From Neocallimastix lanati (nom. inval.) (lineage: Eukaryota > Neocallimastigomycota > Neocallimastigomycetes > Neocallimastigales > Neocallimastigaceae): 62,000 nt of DNA. The translations under genes and the position numbers were made by a program. Below, one piece after another: positions 13,578 to 25,958 of this stretch. Location of the stretch: the NCBI GenBank assembly GCA_016946835.1, contig JACVTC010000134.1, positions 152,501 to 214,500 of the forward strand. Reading direction: 5' to 3'. A model generated the notes under the pieces. It ran no database searches. It was given only the letters and a program-made list of their open reading frames with translations, and was not told the DNA's origin. Positions within the stretch are counted from its first letter, which is position 1, and each line of letters opens with the position of its first letter.

Positions 13578-14293
13578 ATTACATATATTTATCTACCACC
13601 GATTTTATTTTTATTTTTATTTCATTTTATTTTTTATATTTTTATTCAATCTTTATTAATATAATTTTATAGATATCATTTTATAAATAATTAAATATTT
13701 ATTACATATTACTTTTTATTATTATTATTATTATTATTTTTTTTTTTTTTGAAATAAAATTTAAATATATTTTATTCCATCATTAATCATTAATATAAAT
13801 TTTTATACTGATTGAAAATAAAAAAAAAAAAAAAAATTTATTTTATTATTATATATAATTAAATTAATTGTAAAAATAAATTAATAAATACTAATAAAAG
13901 ATTAGGAATTATTGTTCCAAAGATAAAAAACTTTAAAAATGAAATTAATTATTAAAATTAATAATATATAAATTTATCCCATATAAATATATAAATAAAT
14001 ATATAAATAATTATATATAAATAGTTAATAAATAAATAAATAATTAATTAAAAAATAATAATTAAATAAAAACATACTTCTATAATTAATTATGGAAAAA
14101 TAAAAATATGTATATATATATATATATATTAATAATCATTCAATTATAATAATAATTACTTTTAGTAATTAATAACATAATAATTATAATAATAATAATA
14201 ATTTTTATTACAAAAAAAGTTTTTTTTTTATTATCTTTATTATTCTTATTCTTATTCTTATTTTTATTTTTATTCTTATTCCTCTTATTATTA
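13578..14293. other. AT-rich intergenic region
   Basis: Holds homopolymers, TTATTTT-type repeats and the 3' flank of the NAF1 gene. A run of TTATTC/TTATTT repeats at 14230-14290 lies directly beyond the NAF1 stop. Nothing else seen. Confidence 0.7.
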
Positions 14294-14826
14294 TTATTCT
14301 TTCTTTTCATTGGTGGTTAAATTATCATTTTCAGATGAACCATAATCTATTATCATAGGATTTGGATTAGATGGTGGTACTCTCATTGCTAAATTTGGAC
14401 GTGAATATGAATTAAAATCAAATGGATTGCCATAATAATCAAAATTTGGTTCATTAGGATAATTCATATCGGATGACGATGATGATGGAGGTGGTGGTGG
14501 TGGATTCATATTATTATAATGTGGTTGTCCATAATTTGGTAATGAGGATCCAGGAATTTGTCCTTGTCCTTGTCCTTGATTATTATATTTTCCATAAAAT
14601 CTTCTACCTCCTCTTCCACGACCACCACCATTATATCCATCTTTATTTGGATAGGGTTTATATGGCATTGGCTTTCTTATTGGATAATTCTTATAACCTT
14701 GAGGTTGGTTATAATAATTTTTATTTGGTGGTGGCATACCACGTTGTAATGGTTCATATTCCATACTATTTAAATCTGGTAAGGATGGTTGTGCTCTACC
14801 ATCATTTAATTTTTGACGTTTTCTTT

Positions 14827-14859
<33 letters not shown>

Positions 14860-15118
14860 AAAAAAAAATATACATATATTTATTTATTAATAAAATTTTA
14901 TAAATTAATGATTAAACTAATTAAATTATATAATAATAATAATAATAAAATAATAATAATAATAATAAAATAATAATAAAATAATAATAAAATAATAATA
15001 AAATAATAATAAAATAATAATAATAAAATATTACTTCTCATTTCCTTTTTCTTTCTTTTTATTCTTTAAATGTTTTTTATATTCTATTTCTTTTTCATCA
15101 TCTGAAAATTCTATTTCC

Positions 15119-15160
<42 letters not shown>

Positions 15161-16307
15161 TTTTGTTTTGTTTTGTTTAATATGATAAATAAGAAAAAAA
15201 AAATAATAATAATATTTAAAAATTTTTTTTTTTTTTTGTAGTTTAGTTTTTATATATGCTTTATATTTGTAAGTATATATTTTATGTATAATAATTATTA
15301 ATATATATTACATCTTCTCCTGGTTCCTCATCATATTGATTAGAAGCATCAGAACCTTTAATTAACTTAATTTGTTGGGTATATGATAATTTTGCTAATT
15401 CTGGATTGAAATAGATATTTGTTCCAATTTTATATTTTTCTTTATCAATTTCACTAGCACTATTAAATCTAATTGAATATATTGGAAGTGAAACTGGACC
15501 AAGAGTTTCAAAGATCTTTAATTATAATTATAATTATGATTATTTATTTATTTGTATATTTGCATATTTATATTTTTTTTTAATTAATTTTGTGATATTG
15601 TTACGTAATTAATTTATATAAAGAAATATAATATATTTAATGAACATAAAAAAATATTTTTTAATATAATAAAAATTTTATAAAATGCATTGTTATATTA
15701 ATAAGTATTACTTTTAATCATCAAAATAAGGGGGAAAATACTTGTTTTATTTATAAAATTAAATTAACTTACTCTTCCAACAGGTGTTCTATCTGAAAAT
15801 AATAAAATACTATCTTCATCTAATACTTGGTAATTCGCTGAAACTGTTGCTTGTACTAACACATATTCATCTACAATATTCTGTATTACACCTATTTTCG
15901 TAATTGGAAGATCTTTTGGAATATCTATTGTTATAGGTTGAACTTTAGGTAATGACTAATTTTTTTATAATATATATATAATTGGTTTTAATATTATAAT
16001 CAGTTTTTATTATCATTTTTATTATTATTATTATTATTATTTATTTTTTTATTTATTTATTTCTAAATGAACAATATTTTGTAAATTTAAAAAGTCAATA
16101 ATATAAAAAAATTTTTTTTAAAGCAACTTTTTATCTTTATATTTACAATAATTTCATGGGTAGAGTGTATTAAATTTATGGTATTTTCATCATTATCTTC
16201 ATCTAAATCTTCATTATACTTATCAATGATTTTTTTATGCTTTTCAACTTTTTCTTTTGTTAATACATCATCATCACTAGAAGAACTGAAATATATAAAT
16301 TGATTTA

Positions 16308-16383
<76 letters not shown>

Positions 16384-17500
16384 TTAACTTTTTTTTTTTT
16401 TTTTTTTCATTTTATTTCATTATGTTTTTAAAAAACAAAACAAAACAAAACAATATAATAAAACATAAAATAATGTTCAATAAATATCAAATTAAATTAA
16501 AAGTTAAATACCTATCATCATCTGAACTATCTGTATCAAAATCACTACTATCACTGGAACTATCTGTATCGTCACTACTACTACTACTTTCATTATCTTC
16601 TTCTTCTTCTTCTTTATTTGTTTTTTCTTTTTCAGTTTCAACATTAATTTCAGTTTTAATATCAGTTTCAGTTTTAATATCATTATTCATTTCGTTTGAA
16701 GATCCTTTTTCTTCGTTGTTTTCTATATTATCTTTATTTTCATTTTCAATACTTTCTTTTTCTTTAACATCATTAATGGAATCTTTTGAAATGGTTTCAA
16801 TATCATTTGAAATAGATTCTGAATCATTTAATATATTATTTTCAGTTTCATTAGTAGATCCCTCATCAATATTTAATTTAACATTATTTGACGTATCATT
16901 ACTTATAGAATTACTTTCATTTGGTTCATTCTCAAGATTACTTTTTAATTTTGTTTCATTTGCTTTACTATCTGTACTTGAAATATCATTTTCCTTTTCT
17001 ATATTTTTAATGGTATCTTTTGTTAATTTAATATCTTTTAATATTGCTTCTTGAATTGGATTGCCAATTGATTCATTGGATTGAATATTATCACTTTCAT
17101 TATTAATCTCTTGTTCTTTAATTAAGTTATTAATTGATTCATCATTAATATTATCATCTTTTTCTTTTATTAAATTATTGATTGAAACATCATTAATATT
17201 ATTATCTTTTTCCTTTGAAATTTCATCTCCTATAGTAACATTTACTATTTCATTAATATCATTTTCAATTTCTTTAAGACTTTCCTTAATGAAATCAATT
17301 TCATTTGATTCCACGTTTTCATTCTTATCAATGTTTTTATTATCAATAGAACTGCTTACATCAATATTTTGGTCAATTGAAATTTGACTAGTCTCTATAT
17401 TTTTAGCTATGTCTTCGCCTGAAAAATTATTATTATCAATTGAATTACTTTCAGTTACTGTACATTCTTTTAAATTAGAATTTTCATTGTCATTTTCCAT
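14294..17500 (-). CDS. NAF1: NAF1, H/ACA ribonucleoprotein assembly factor (708 aa, six exons)
   Basis: Exons, minus strand: 17500-16512, 16285-16147, 15955-15773, 15515-15312, 15117-15035, 14822-14294; all introns are GT-AG, 191-257 bases, and the frame closes at 708 residues. Naf1 is a nuclear chaperone that holds the place of Gar1 on the Cbf5/Nop10/Nhp2 complex during H/ACA snoRNP assembly. Residues 1-376 are acidic, Ser/Asn-rich and disordered. About 377-505 form the Gar1-like beta-barrel core (ITKIGVIQNIVDEYVLVQA, FSDRTPVGRIFETLGPV, YKIGTNIYFNPE). The Naf1 hallmark follows: KGSDASNQYDEEPGED and EIEFSDDEKEIEYKK, split by an intron. The tail has a basic segment KRKRQKLNDGR, then a Gly/Arg-, Pro- and Tyr-rich region, as in other Naf1 proteins. 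The acidic N-terminus is long for the family. The identification rests on the core motifs and is firm; exact splice sites at the A-rich last acceptor are less certain. Confidence 0.93.
16309..16382. repeat. (AAT)n microsatellite in NAF1 intron 1
   Basis: About 24 AAT units inside the first intron of NAF1, next to a T-run; seen as TTA on the coding strand. Confidence 0.95.
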
Positions 17501-17836
17501 TTTTATTTTCTTATATATATATATATTAATATAAATATATATCTAAATTTATATACTAAAGAACACTTTTTTTTAAAAAAAAAAACAAAAATAATAAATT
17601 TGAAATTTGAAATTAAAATTTGAAATTAAAATTTTTAAATAAAAAAGATGTATATTAATAGATATTTTGAAATTATATATTGTTACTACTGTGTTTATTG
17701 TTATTAATATTATTATGTACTCTTAAGATATAAACTAAACTAAATTAATAAAAATAATTATAATAATCAAATTACAACATTCATTTATTATTTTTAAAAA
17801 TATTAAAATTTAATTAAAATTTTAAATATAATTAAT

Positions 17837-17891
<55 letters not shown>

Positions 17892-18486
17892 TATTAAAAT
17901 AAATCTATAACAATGATTGGATATATTTCATTAAAAATAATTTGTGTCAAAATAATTTTAAGAAAACGAAAATGTTTAATAAATTTTTAAATATAATTAA
18001 TTTCTAATAAAATATTATGTAAAGTTCATTAAATAAATAAATTAAAATATATTAATGGATAAGCCACATTATATATATAATTGTGTATAAAAAAATAAGG
18101 ACTTTTAACTCTTTCAAAAAAATTTATTTAGTATGACAATATTCATAAAAAAAAATAAAAAAAGTAATGTTTTTATTATTCCCGTTGATGACTGATTGAA
18201 TTGCTTAGTCTAAAATAATTAAAAAATTCTTACTCATAATAAGATAAAACATAGACCATTATAATTCAAAACCTGAAATAAATTACTCTAAATAATAATA
18301 ATTTGAATTTAAAAATTTAAATTCAGAAAATAATGATAATAATAATAATATTTACATAAGTAATTTAAATTGCTTTAATTTTCTTAAATAATATAAATTA
18401 ACAAATTCAAATATTTTATTTCCTCATATATAAATAATTATTTTAATTTCACTCAGTATAAAAAAATAAAATATTCTTATATAAAA
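17501..18486. promoter_or_regulatory. Divergent intergenic region between NAF1 and the GH25 gene
   Basis: 986 bases separate two divergent start codons, so both promoters must lie here. It contains TTTGAAATTAAAA short tandem repeats (17600-17635), an A-run of about 44 bases (17846-17889), and a less AT-rich stretch at 18175-18300 with CCCGTTGATGACTGATTG. No TATA box can be told apart in this base composition. Confidence 0.5.
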
Positions 18487-19572
18487 ATGAAATTTAATAA
18501 AATGTATCTATTTTCTATTTATTTTTTTATTATTGGCTTGTTTAACCATTTTGTCTTTGTGAAGGCAAATATTAATATCTATAGTCTATGTAAAAATGAT
18601 ATTGAAGGTCTTTGTTTACCAACAGAAGTTTGCAGTACAAAAGGTGGTGCATATATTTCAGGAGTATGCTCAGGAGATAATGATATCAAATGTTGTCAAA
18701 ATCTTCCTACACCTGACTTTATAAAAGGTATAGATATTTCATTTTGGCAAAATGAAATAGATTATAATAAAGTTGAAGAAGCGGGTATTGAATTTGTTAT
18801 CATGCGTGCCATGGGCAGTAGAGTAGATGTAAACACCGGTAGTAGAATTGACACACAATTTGAAAATAATTATTCTAAAGTCATGAATACAAAACTTAAA
18901 AAGGGTGCCTATGTATATAGTTTAGCCACTAATAAAGCTGAAATGAAAAAAGAAATTGATGAATTATTAGAGATTATTAATGGTAAATCATTCGAACTTC
19001 CAATTTACATTGATATTGAAGAGGAATCTCAATTTGTTATGAGCAAAAAAGAATTGACAGAAATGATAATATACGGTTGTGATCTCATTAAAGAAAAGAA
19101 ATATAATGCAGGAATTTATATAGGATGTCTTAAAGTGGAAGAAAAAGTAATAGATGTTGATTTAATAAAAGAAAGAGGCAATGAAATTTGGTGTGCAAGA
19201 TATCATTATGATCCAAGTAAACATGATTTTTCTGATTTAGCTACAGTATTTCAATATACTAATGAAGGTACGGTTGATGGAATTGAGGGAAATGTTGATT
19301 TAGATGTTCGTTATACTTTAAATATTAATGAAAATGCAAATAAAGAAAATTGTAATTGTTCAGAAAGCTTTCCCAATAATACAACTACAGAAAATAATGA
19401 AGCATGTGATTGTGGTAGTGATAGCACAAATAATAAAAATGACTATAACAGTAATTCAAACACGGATAATGGAAATATTTCTGATAATAAATCCAATACT
19501 AATAGATTCAATAGTTCCAAATATTTTATTTTCATAAGTATATTCTTTATAATAATATCAGCATTGATTTGA
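18487..19572 (+). CDS. Secreted, GPI-anchor-like GH25 lysozyme-type protein (361 aa)
   Basis: Intronless. Residues 1-27 are a signal peptide (hydrophobic 7-25). Residues 35-70 form a small six-cysteine module (C35, C43, C49, C61, C69, C70; ends in CC). Residues 78-280 are the glycosyl hydrolase family 25 domain: GIDISFWQ (D83), FVIMRAMGS, KKGAYVYSLAT, LPIYIDIEEE (D176 and E178, the DxE catalytic pair), WCARYHYDP and GNVDLDVRY. The tail is Asn/Ser-rich with two small Cys pairs, then a hydrophobic end (346-361) suitable for GPI attachment. GH25 enzymes cut peptidoglycan between MurNAc and GlcNAc. With signal and anchor, an action at the cell surface against bacteria is inferred. The family is mainly bacterial, so an old transfer is plausible, but base use now matches the neighbours. 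The start is the first ATG; M6 would still leave a signal peptide. Confidence 0.92.
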   Translation: MKFNKMYLFSIYFFIIGLFNHFVFVKANINIYSLCKNDIEGLCLPTEVCSTKGGAYISGVCSGDNDIKCCQNLPTPDFIKGIDISFWQNEIDYNKVEEAGIEFVIMRAMGSRVDVNTGSRIDTQFENNYSKVMNTKLKKGAYVYSLATNKAEMKKEIDELLEIINGKSFELPIYIDIEEESQFVMSKKELTEMIIYGCDLIKEKKYNAGIYIGCLKVEEKVIDVDLIKERGNEIWCARYHYDPSKHDFSDLATVFQYTNEGTVDGIEGNVDLDVRYTLNINENANKENCNCSESFPNNTTTENNEACDCGSDSTNNKNDYNSNSNTDNGNISDNKSNTNRFNSSKYFIFISIFFIIISALI

Positions 19573-20071
19573 TAAATACATAGCATATATTAGAATTTAC
19601 TATATTTGTCAACATTATAAAGAATCTAATCATTACATCAAATATTCAAAAAAAAAAAAAAAAAAAATAACATATAGTTAAAAGTTTTCCATTAACCTTT
19701 ATAAATACGAAAAGTATTAATATTAATGAAAAAAAAAGAAAAAAAAAAAAGTAATATTACTACAATTTTAAAACATAATTAATAACATTAACAAATAATT
19801 AACTTTGATTAATTAAGATTAAAAAAAAAACTACATATAATGAAAAGTGTTAATGAACTTTTCAAACTTAAAATTTTTAATAATTGTATAATATTGACCA
19901 AAAATATGCTATAATATATTGTTAAACTTTGAATTATAAATATCAAATACATTTTATTTATCAGAGTTTACCCGAATATACTTAATAGTTACTATTCAAC
20001 AACAAAGCTGATAATTCGAAGAAGGATATCAATATAAATACATTCATAAATTAGTCTTGGTTTAATCTAGC

Positions 20072-20087
20072 GTGAAATGGGTTTCAC
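20072..20087 (+). other. Short perfect hairpin GTGAAA-TGGG-TTTCAC
   Basis: Six-base perfect stem with a four-base loop, within a less AT-rich island (about 19960-20230) that has no long reading frame. The island could be a decayed gene or a non-coding RNA; nothing identifies it further. Confidence 0.4.
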
Positions 20088-20240
20088 TAAAGGTAATAAT
20101 AATGATAGATAGTTTATGATCTTCATTTAATTGAAAGAGTTACATCAATAATGAAATATAATACCTTCATAAGAAAGGTTCCATTACAGCTATGATAACT
20201 TCAATTTATTATATAAATGTTTTGCAAACACTTAAAAATA

Positions 20241-20271
<31 letters not shown>

Positions 20272-20853
20272 TTTTCAAAATAACCGGGTTTAGGAAAGGA
20301 AAACGTTAAAATATGTTAAACATATATATAACCCGTTTCAAATATATTTAAACATATCATATATAAATTAATGAATAAATCATATTACAAAGATATAAAA
20401 ATATGTAATTTGTACTAAAATTATATTAAATGGATTAATAAATATATATATATATATTTATTTAAATTTTTTAATTAAAATTATTATATATATATAATTT
20501 TTTTCTTTTTCTTTGATTAAAATTTAATTAATTTTTTAATTAAAACTATTATATATATATATATTATATATACATATATATATATATACATATATATTTT
20601 TTTTATTTATTTATTTATTTTTTCATTTTTCATTTTTCTTTGATTAAAATTATAATAAAAAATCAGCTAAAAGATGAGAAAAGTAAATAATCATAGTAAA
20701 GAAAAATAAATATATATTAAAAAGCTATTTAAATATTTAGTCTTATAAATAAATAAATATAATATAATAAATATGAATATATTTTAAATGAAAAAATTGA
20801 AATTTTATTAAAATGTAAAATATATTAAATATATATAGTATATTTAATACTAT

Positions 20854-20946
20854 ATACCGAAACGGTATGGTGAAGAATTCAATCAGAGTCTGATACATTA
20901 ATGGGAGAGACTAGAGCTCCTATTATCCTCCCCTCTTGTTAATTCC

Positions 20947-20949
<3 letters not shown>
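20854..20949 (+). other. Island of three consecutive hairpins, candidate structured RNA or element
   Basis: Three stems follow each other: ATACCG-AAA-CGGTAT (20854-20868), ATCAG-AGT-CTGAT (20882-20894) and GGGAG...CTCCC (20903-20932). GAATT near 20875 can also close with AATTC near 20941, enclosing the last two. The stretch is markedly richer in G and C than its surroundings. No tRNA or snRNA signature (no B box, no U6-like ACAGAGA) was found. It abuts a 38-bp perfect inverted repeat. Confidence 0.5.
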
Positions 20950-20964
<15 letters not shown>

Positions 20965-20977
<13 letters not shown>

Positions 20978-21044
20978 GGAAATATGAATAAAAAATTAAT
21001 ATATACATATTAATTTTTTATTCATATTTCCTTTTTTTTTTTTT
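20965..21044. repeat. Perfect 38-bp inverted repeat with 4-base loop
   Basis: GGAAATATGAATAAAAAATT and five further bases (20978-21002) pair exactly with 21007-21031, loop ATAC. Flanking A-run (20965-20977) and T-run (21032-21044) extend the stem to 38 bp without mismatch. Pairing sums to a constant 42009. Confidence 0.85.
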
Positions 21045-21524
21045 TATTTTCGATAATATATTTTTATTTTTTAAAAAATATATTCAAATTTTGTTATTTT
21101 TTTTTATGAAGTATATAATATATTGACTATATCAATAAATAACTTTAAATAGTACTATTTAATCTATTTAATAATCAGTAATCATATAGATATCAATATA
21201 GTTCTATTAACTCTTTATTAATTATAAATAAAAAATGTTATAAATTGAAACATAAAATAAAATATTAGTATATTAAATAATAATATATTGATATCTTGAT
21301 ATTTCGCAATTCATTTATAATCATTTAATAATTTCATTGACAATATGAAAAATACAGTGCATCATTTCATTAAATTACTTTTATAAAATAAACATACCTA
21401 TATTTCCATAATAATACCTATATAAAAAAATAAATAAATATATAAATTTGTAATATTTATTTTTAATTATTTCAATGTAAAAGTAGTATAAAAAAATGTC
21501 TTCACAAGTTTTCTAATTCTTTAC

Positions 21525-21555
21525 TTAGGTTTTCTGCGGAAGCCACACCACCTAA
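21525..21555 (+). other. Short stem TTAGGT...ACCTAA with GC-rich loop
   Basis: A six-base stem encloses TTTCTGCGGAAGCCACACC, itself able to pair GG with CC. It is one of the few GC-bearing stretches in several kilobases. No known RNA family recognised. Confidence 0.35.
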
Positions 21556-21774
21556 ATTTTATTTAATAAAATTAACAATATTTATAGAAAAATATTTATT
21601 ATGTATATAAAATATATAATAATAATAATTATATAAGTAAATATATTAAGACTACTATTTTTAGAAAAAAAGTTTTTTATTTAATAAATCATTTTTATTT
21701 ATTTATGATTTTTTTTTTATAATTGTTACTGACTGATAGTTAGTTAAAATATTTTATCCTTTTGATATTATTAT

Positions 21775-21960
21775 TATTTATTATTTATTATTATTATTTA
21801 TATCTATTATTATTTTTTATTATTACTTATTACTATTATTATTTATTATTATTTATTATTATTTATTATTATTTATTATTTATTATTATTATTATTATTA
21901 TTTATTATTATTTATTATTATTTATTATTATTTATTATTATTTATTATTATTTATTATTG
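21775..21960. repeat. (TTATTAT/TTATTTA)n heptamer array
   Basis: About 185 bases of TTATTATTTA-type units, mostly seven-base period, with some ATT runs. The same unit recurs at 52997-53067 and 53476-53692. Confidence 0.85.
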
Positions 21961-23115
21961 ATAATTATTGAATAAATTTAATAACTCAATAATTAGGTTA
22001 GTTTAAAAGTATTATGCTTTTTATGCTTTTTTTTTTTATCCTATATTTAAAATTTATATATGTATAAATTTTTTTTAGACAATAGAAATTAAATAATATA
22101 ATTACTTTAACCCTCCTTTTTTCCACATTCTTCCGCATTATAATGGAAAAATGATAAGAGATAAAAATTTAATAAAATTATAATTCATTATTCCATATTT
22201 TTTTTGAGATTTTAATTTTTTATTTCAATGATTTTTTATTATTTAATAATGATTATTTTTATTAAAAATATATTTAATAATTTAAGAATTAGTAATAATA
22301 TTTTTAGATTAGTAATGAAATTTATGAATTAGTAATAATTATTAAAAATTTAATATAACATTAAGAAAAAAAAAATATTCCGATTTCCATATAGTATATC
22401 CCCAAAAAACTACAGAAGAATCATGTTATTTTTATTTTTATTTTTTTTAATAATAACTACCACAAAAATTAATATAAAAAATATATAGATATATAGTTTG
22501 TAATAAAAAAAATTTTGTGTAAATGATATTGGTTACACCATAATTTAATAATAAGCACCAATATATATTGTTGTTTTAATATATTTTTTATATCTTATAT
22601 AATTAACTTTTTTATTTGATTATTTAATTATTATTTCATACTTATATTATTTATTTATTCCACAAATTTTAAAATTTAATTAAAATTTAACCATTCATTA
22701 ATTAATTATTTTTTTATTTATTTCATTATTTATTAACTAATTTAATATTATTAAAAATTTTTATTAATTTTAAATAAAAATAAAGATAATATTCACATAT
22801 GTTGAATTTATTTAATATTTTTAATAATCATATAAAAAAAATTAAAATATAATTAATAATAAAAAATTAAAATAAAATATAAAATATAATAAAATAATAA
22901 AAATGATCATTTTTTTTATTATTAATATTAATTTTGCTATTTTATTCTTTATAAAATAAAAACAACTGTTATTTTTTTCTTTTAAAAGCATTATGATTCT
23001 ATTCAATTAAAATAATTATGAATCGAAATAAAAAAGTTCTTAAAATATATTTTTTGTAAAAATTTAAATATAATAATAATAGTTAAAAAATAACAAAAAT
23101 AAAAAAAATGATATA

Positions 23116-23280
23116 TAAATAAAATAAAATAAAATAAAATAAAATAAAATAAAATAAAATAAAATAAAATAAAATAAAATAAAATAAAATAAAATAAAAT
23201 AAAATAAAATAAAATAAAATAAAATAAAATAAAATGAAATAAAATGAAATAAAATAAAATAAAATAAAATAAAATAAAAT
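23116..23280. repeat. (AAAAT)n pentanucleotide microsatellite
   Basis: About 33 AAAAT units with two single-base variants (AAATG). The reading frame it leaves open on the minus strand is an artefact of a repeat without stops. Confidence 0.97.
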
Positions 23281-25958
23281 ATGATTAAACATCTTATTAA
23301 TAATTATAATAATTATTAATTTATATTGATTATATTATGAAAATTAGTAGATTAATATTTAATATGTATATTCATTATTAATATTACAATAGATATAAAA
23401 AACATCAGGAACCATGAATTGTATATTCGATAAAATAAAAATGTCAAAACTAAATTGAATGTGATTTTAATTCAGCCGAAAAATTTATGTTTAATTAATA
23501 ATGAATTTTTTAACTTTAGCCAATATTTTTAATTATAATTTAACTACAAGTTATTTATTTTAAATAATAATTATTACGCTATTATTATTATTATTATATT
23601 TATTTATTCATTTTATTATTATTTAGAGTATGTCTTTTTATATATCATTTTAACATAAAAAGTATTTTTTTATCCTTTGCATATATTCATATTTATTATT
23701 CGATATGTATTTCAATGTTTTGTTTTGAATATTGAGTCTTCCTTTTAATGGTTAAAAGAAATTAGAAAAAAAAATATATATCATATTAATTAAAATTTTA
23801 ATTTTAATTATATCTTTCCTATTTTTTTTTTTTATTTATCCTATATTTTAAATCATGTTTAGATGATAAATATAAAAATTTTAAAATATAATGAAATTAT
23901 TTATTAATAATATAAAGTATATATTACAATATTTATATTAAATATTTTATTACATAAAATTTTAATGATTATAATTAAATTTTATCACTGTTTAAAAATA
24001 TTAATATTAAATAATAAATAAATAACATATATATTAAAATAATTTATTTTTAAAGTCAATGTACACATTATAAGCATATTCGTTTATTAATTATTTTATT
24101 TATAATCTCTTGTTATTTTTTTTATTGTTTTATTTTTTATGAAATTTAATATAAAAATTTGATAAGTGTAATAACATTTTATTTTTTATTTTTTTTATAT
24201 TGAATTAAACTAATAATAATTGAGAGAAAAGAGATTCTAAAGATTTGTTATAAAAAAAGATTTTAATTAAAATAAGAAAAATAGATAATAATAAATAAAA
24301 ATAAAAATTCAATTAATATATTATATTTCCCTTTATTTATCTAAGGATTATATTATTATATATGTATTATTAAAATGTTAAATTTTTAATATATATTATA
24401 TGGAAAATAATTTATATTTTGGCAATTTAAACTTTATAATATATATTATTTTTATTTAATTTTTATATGATTATATTTAACAATTTTTAAATATTTTCAT
24501 TGCTTATTTTCTATATACATAATATATGTATGCTTTATTTTTTATATGTTTTAATATTTATTTTTTTTCCTATTTTAAATTCATCTTTTTTTTTTTTTTT
24601 TTAAAGTAACTTTTTTTTCTTTGTTTATCCTTGTTATATTGATATATATATCTTGTTTAAAGTTTAAATAAATAATTTAAAAAATAATTTTGTTATAGTT
24701 TGAATAAATAATTAATTTTTTTTAAATAAATAATTTTTTTTTAAAAAAAAAAATAAAATACAAAATAATAAAAATTAAAAAGTTATTAAAAATATAATAA
24801 TAATTTGTTAGATTTCAAAATATGAAAACAATAATTAACTTTTAAATATTAAAGTTTGATTAGTATTCTATGAAAATAGTAATAATTAAAGTTTATTTAT
24901 TTTAATAAATTTTAATTTCATATGCAAATTTTAATAAATTAAATTAACTAATGTTTGTAAATATGTAAATATTTTTTTAATAATTAATATATATGGTGAA
25001 ATTTATTAAAATTTTACAGTAATTATTCTTAATATAATTTCAAATCTTAATTATAATTAAAAGTCCTTTTAATAATAATAAAATATTAGATAATAAAAAA
25101 AAAAAAAAGAAATAAAAAAAAAAAAAAAAAAACTTTTTGTATTTAAAATAATATTAAATTATTAATTTCTGAACAATAATACTTTTTAATTAAATTTAAT
25201 CTATGTTATATAAAAAACTTGTTATTAGGTTTAGTATTATTATATCATAATTTATTTTATAAAGTATTATAATTTTATAGATTTATTATTTTAATTTTAT
25301 TAAAATAAATACATATATATTATTTAAAATAAAATTTAAACTCTATTTGTATTGAAAAGTAAAATATTAATTAAATCTTAGCATAATTATTAATGTATTT
25401 CTAATTAATGTAATTAATGTAAAGTTGGTATTTTTTTAAATAAAAATTTATATATAAATAAACAGTTTTATCATCAAAAAAATTTTTTTTTTGATTTAAA
25501 TATCAAATAATATATTGATATAATTAATATATTAAAATATAAAAATAAAAATTAATAGTTAATAATTTAAATAGTATTTTTTTTTTTTTTTAAATTTTTG
25601 TATTCACACTTTTATTATCATACCAATTGTTATTGTTTTTATTTTTTTTTCTTTTTTGTAAAAAAGAAAAAAATAAAACAAAAAAAGTTAAATATATATA
25701 TAAATTAAAGTTAATTTTTTCTCAGAAAAAATATAATAAAATAAAAAATAGTTATAAATTTTATTTCTTTAATATATATTACTTTTATTAGAACACGATA
25801 TTAATATTTACGCTTTATAAGAGTTTAATATAAAAACACTGTATTTTAAATATAGTTATACCCAATTGAATTTATTTGTAGAACATATATAAAAACGTAA
25901 TTTTTTTTAAATATAATCAAATATTTACATAAAAACATTAATTAAAAATAAAATAAAA

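Larger units (their letters stand above)
19573..25958. other. Gene-poor AT-rich intergenic region with hairpin islands
   Basis: About 6.4 kb without a recognisable exon. It holds hairpin islands (20072-20087, 20285-20335, 20854-21044, 21525-21555), short tandem copies around CTTTGATTAAAATT at 20505-20650, heptamer repeats (21775-21960), GAATTAGTAATAAT repeats (22280-22335), a pentamer array (23116-23280), and many homopolymers. The last part is the 5' flank of the Ccc1/VIT1 gene. Confidence 0.7.

Noticed and set aside
14473-17054. Open frames opposite NAF1 (up to 210 codons)
   Set aside because: Shadows of Ser/Glu-rich and Pro-rich coding sequence; NAF1 motifs and splice sites on the minus strand are decisive.
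18175-18300. Box C/D snoRNA suggested by GTTGATGACTGA
   Set aside because: The C-like and D-like boxes overlap closely with no guide spacing and no terminal stem.
20854-20949. tRNA or spliceosomal RNA gene
   Set aside because: No GGTTCGA-type B box, no cloverleaf with a seven-base acceptor stem, no U6 ACAGAGA or U2/U4/U5 signature.
23116-23280. CRISPR-like regular repetition
   Set aside because: Continuous five-base repeat without spacers.
21762-23292. Open frames made of Tyr/Leu or Phe/Ile/Leu/Tyr repeats at 21762-21971 and 23083-23292
   Set aside because: Microsatellites without stop codons, not genes.
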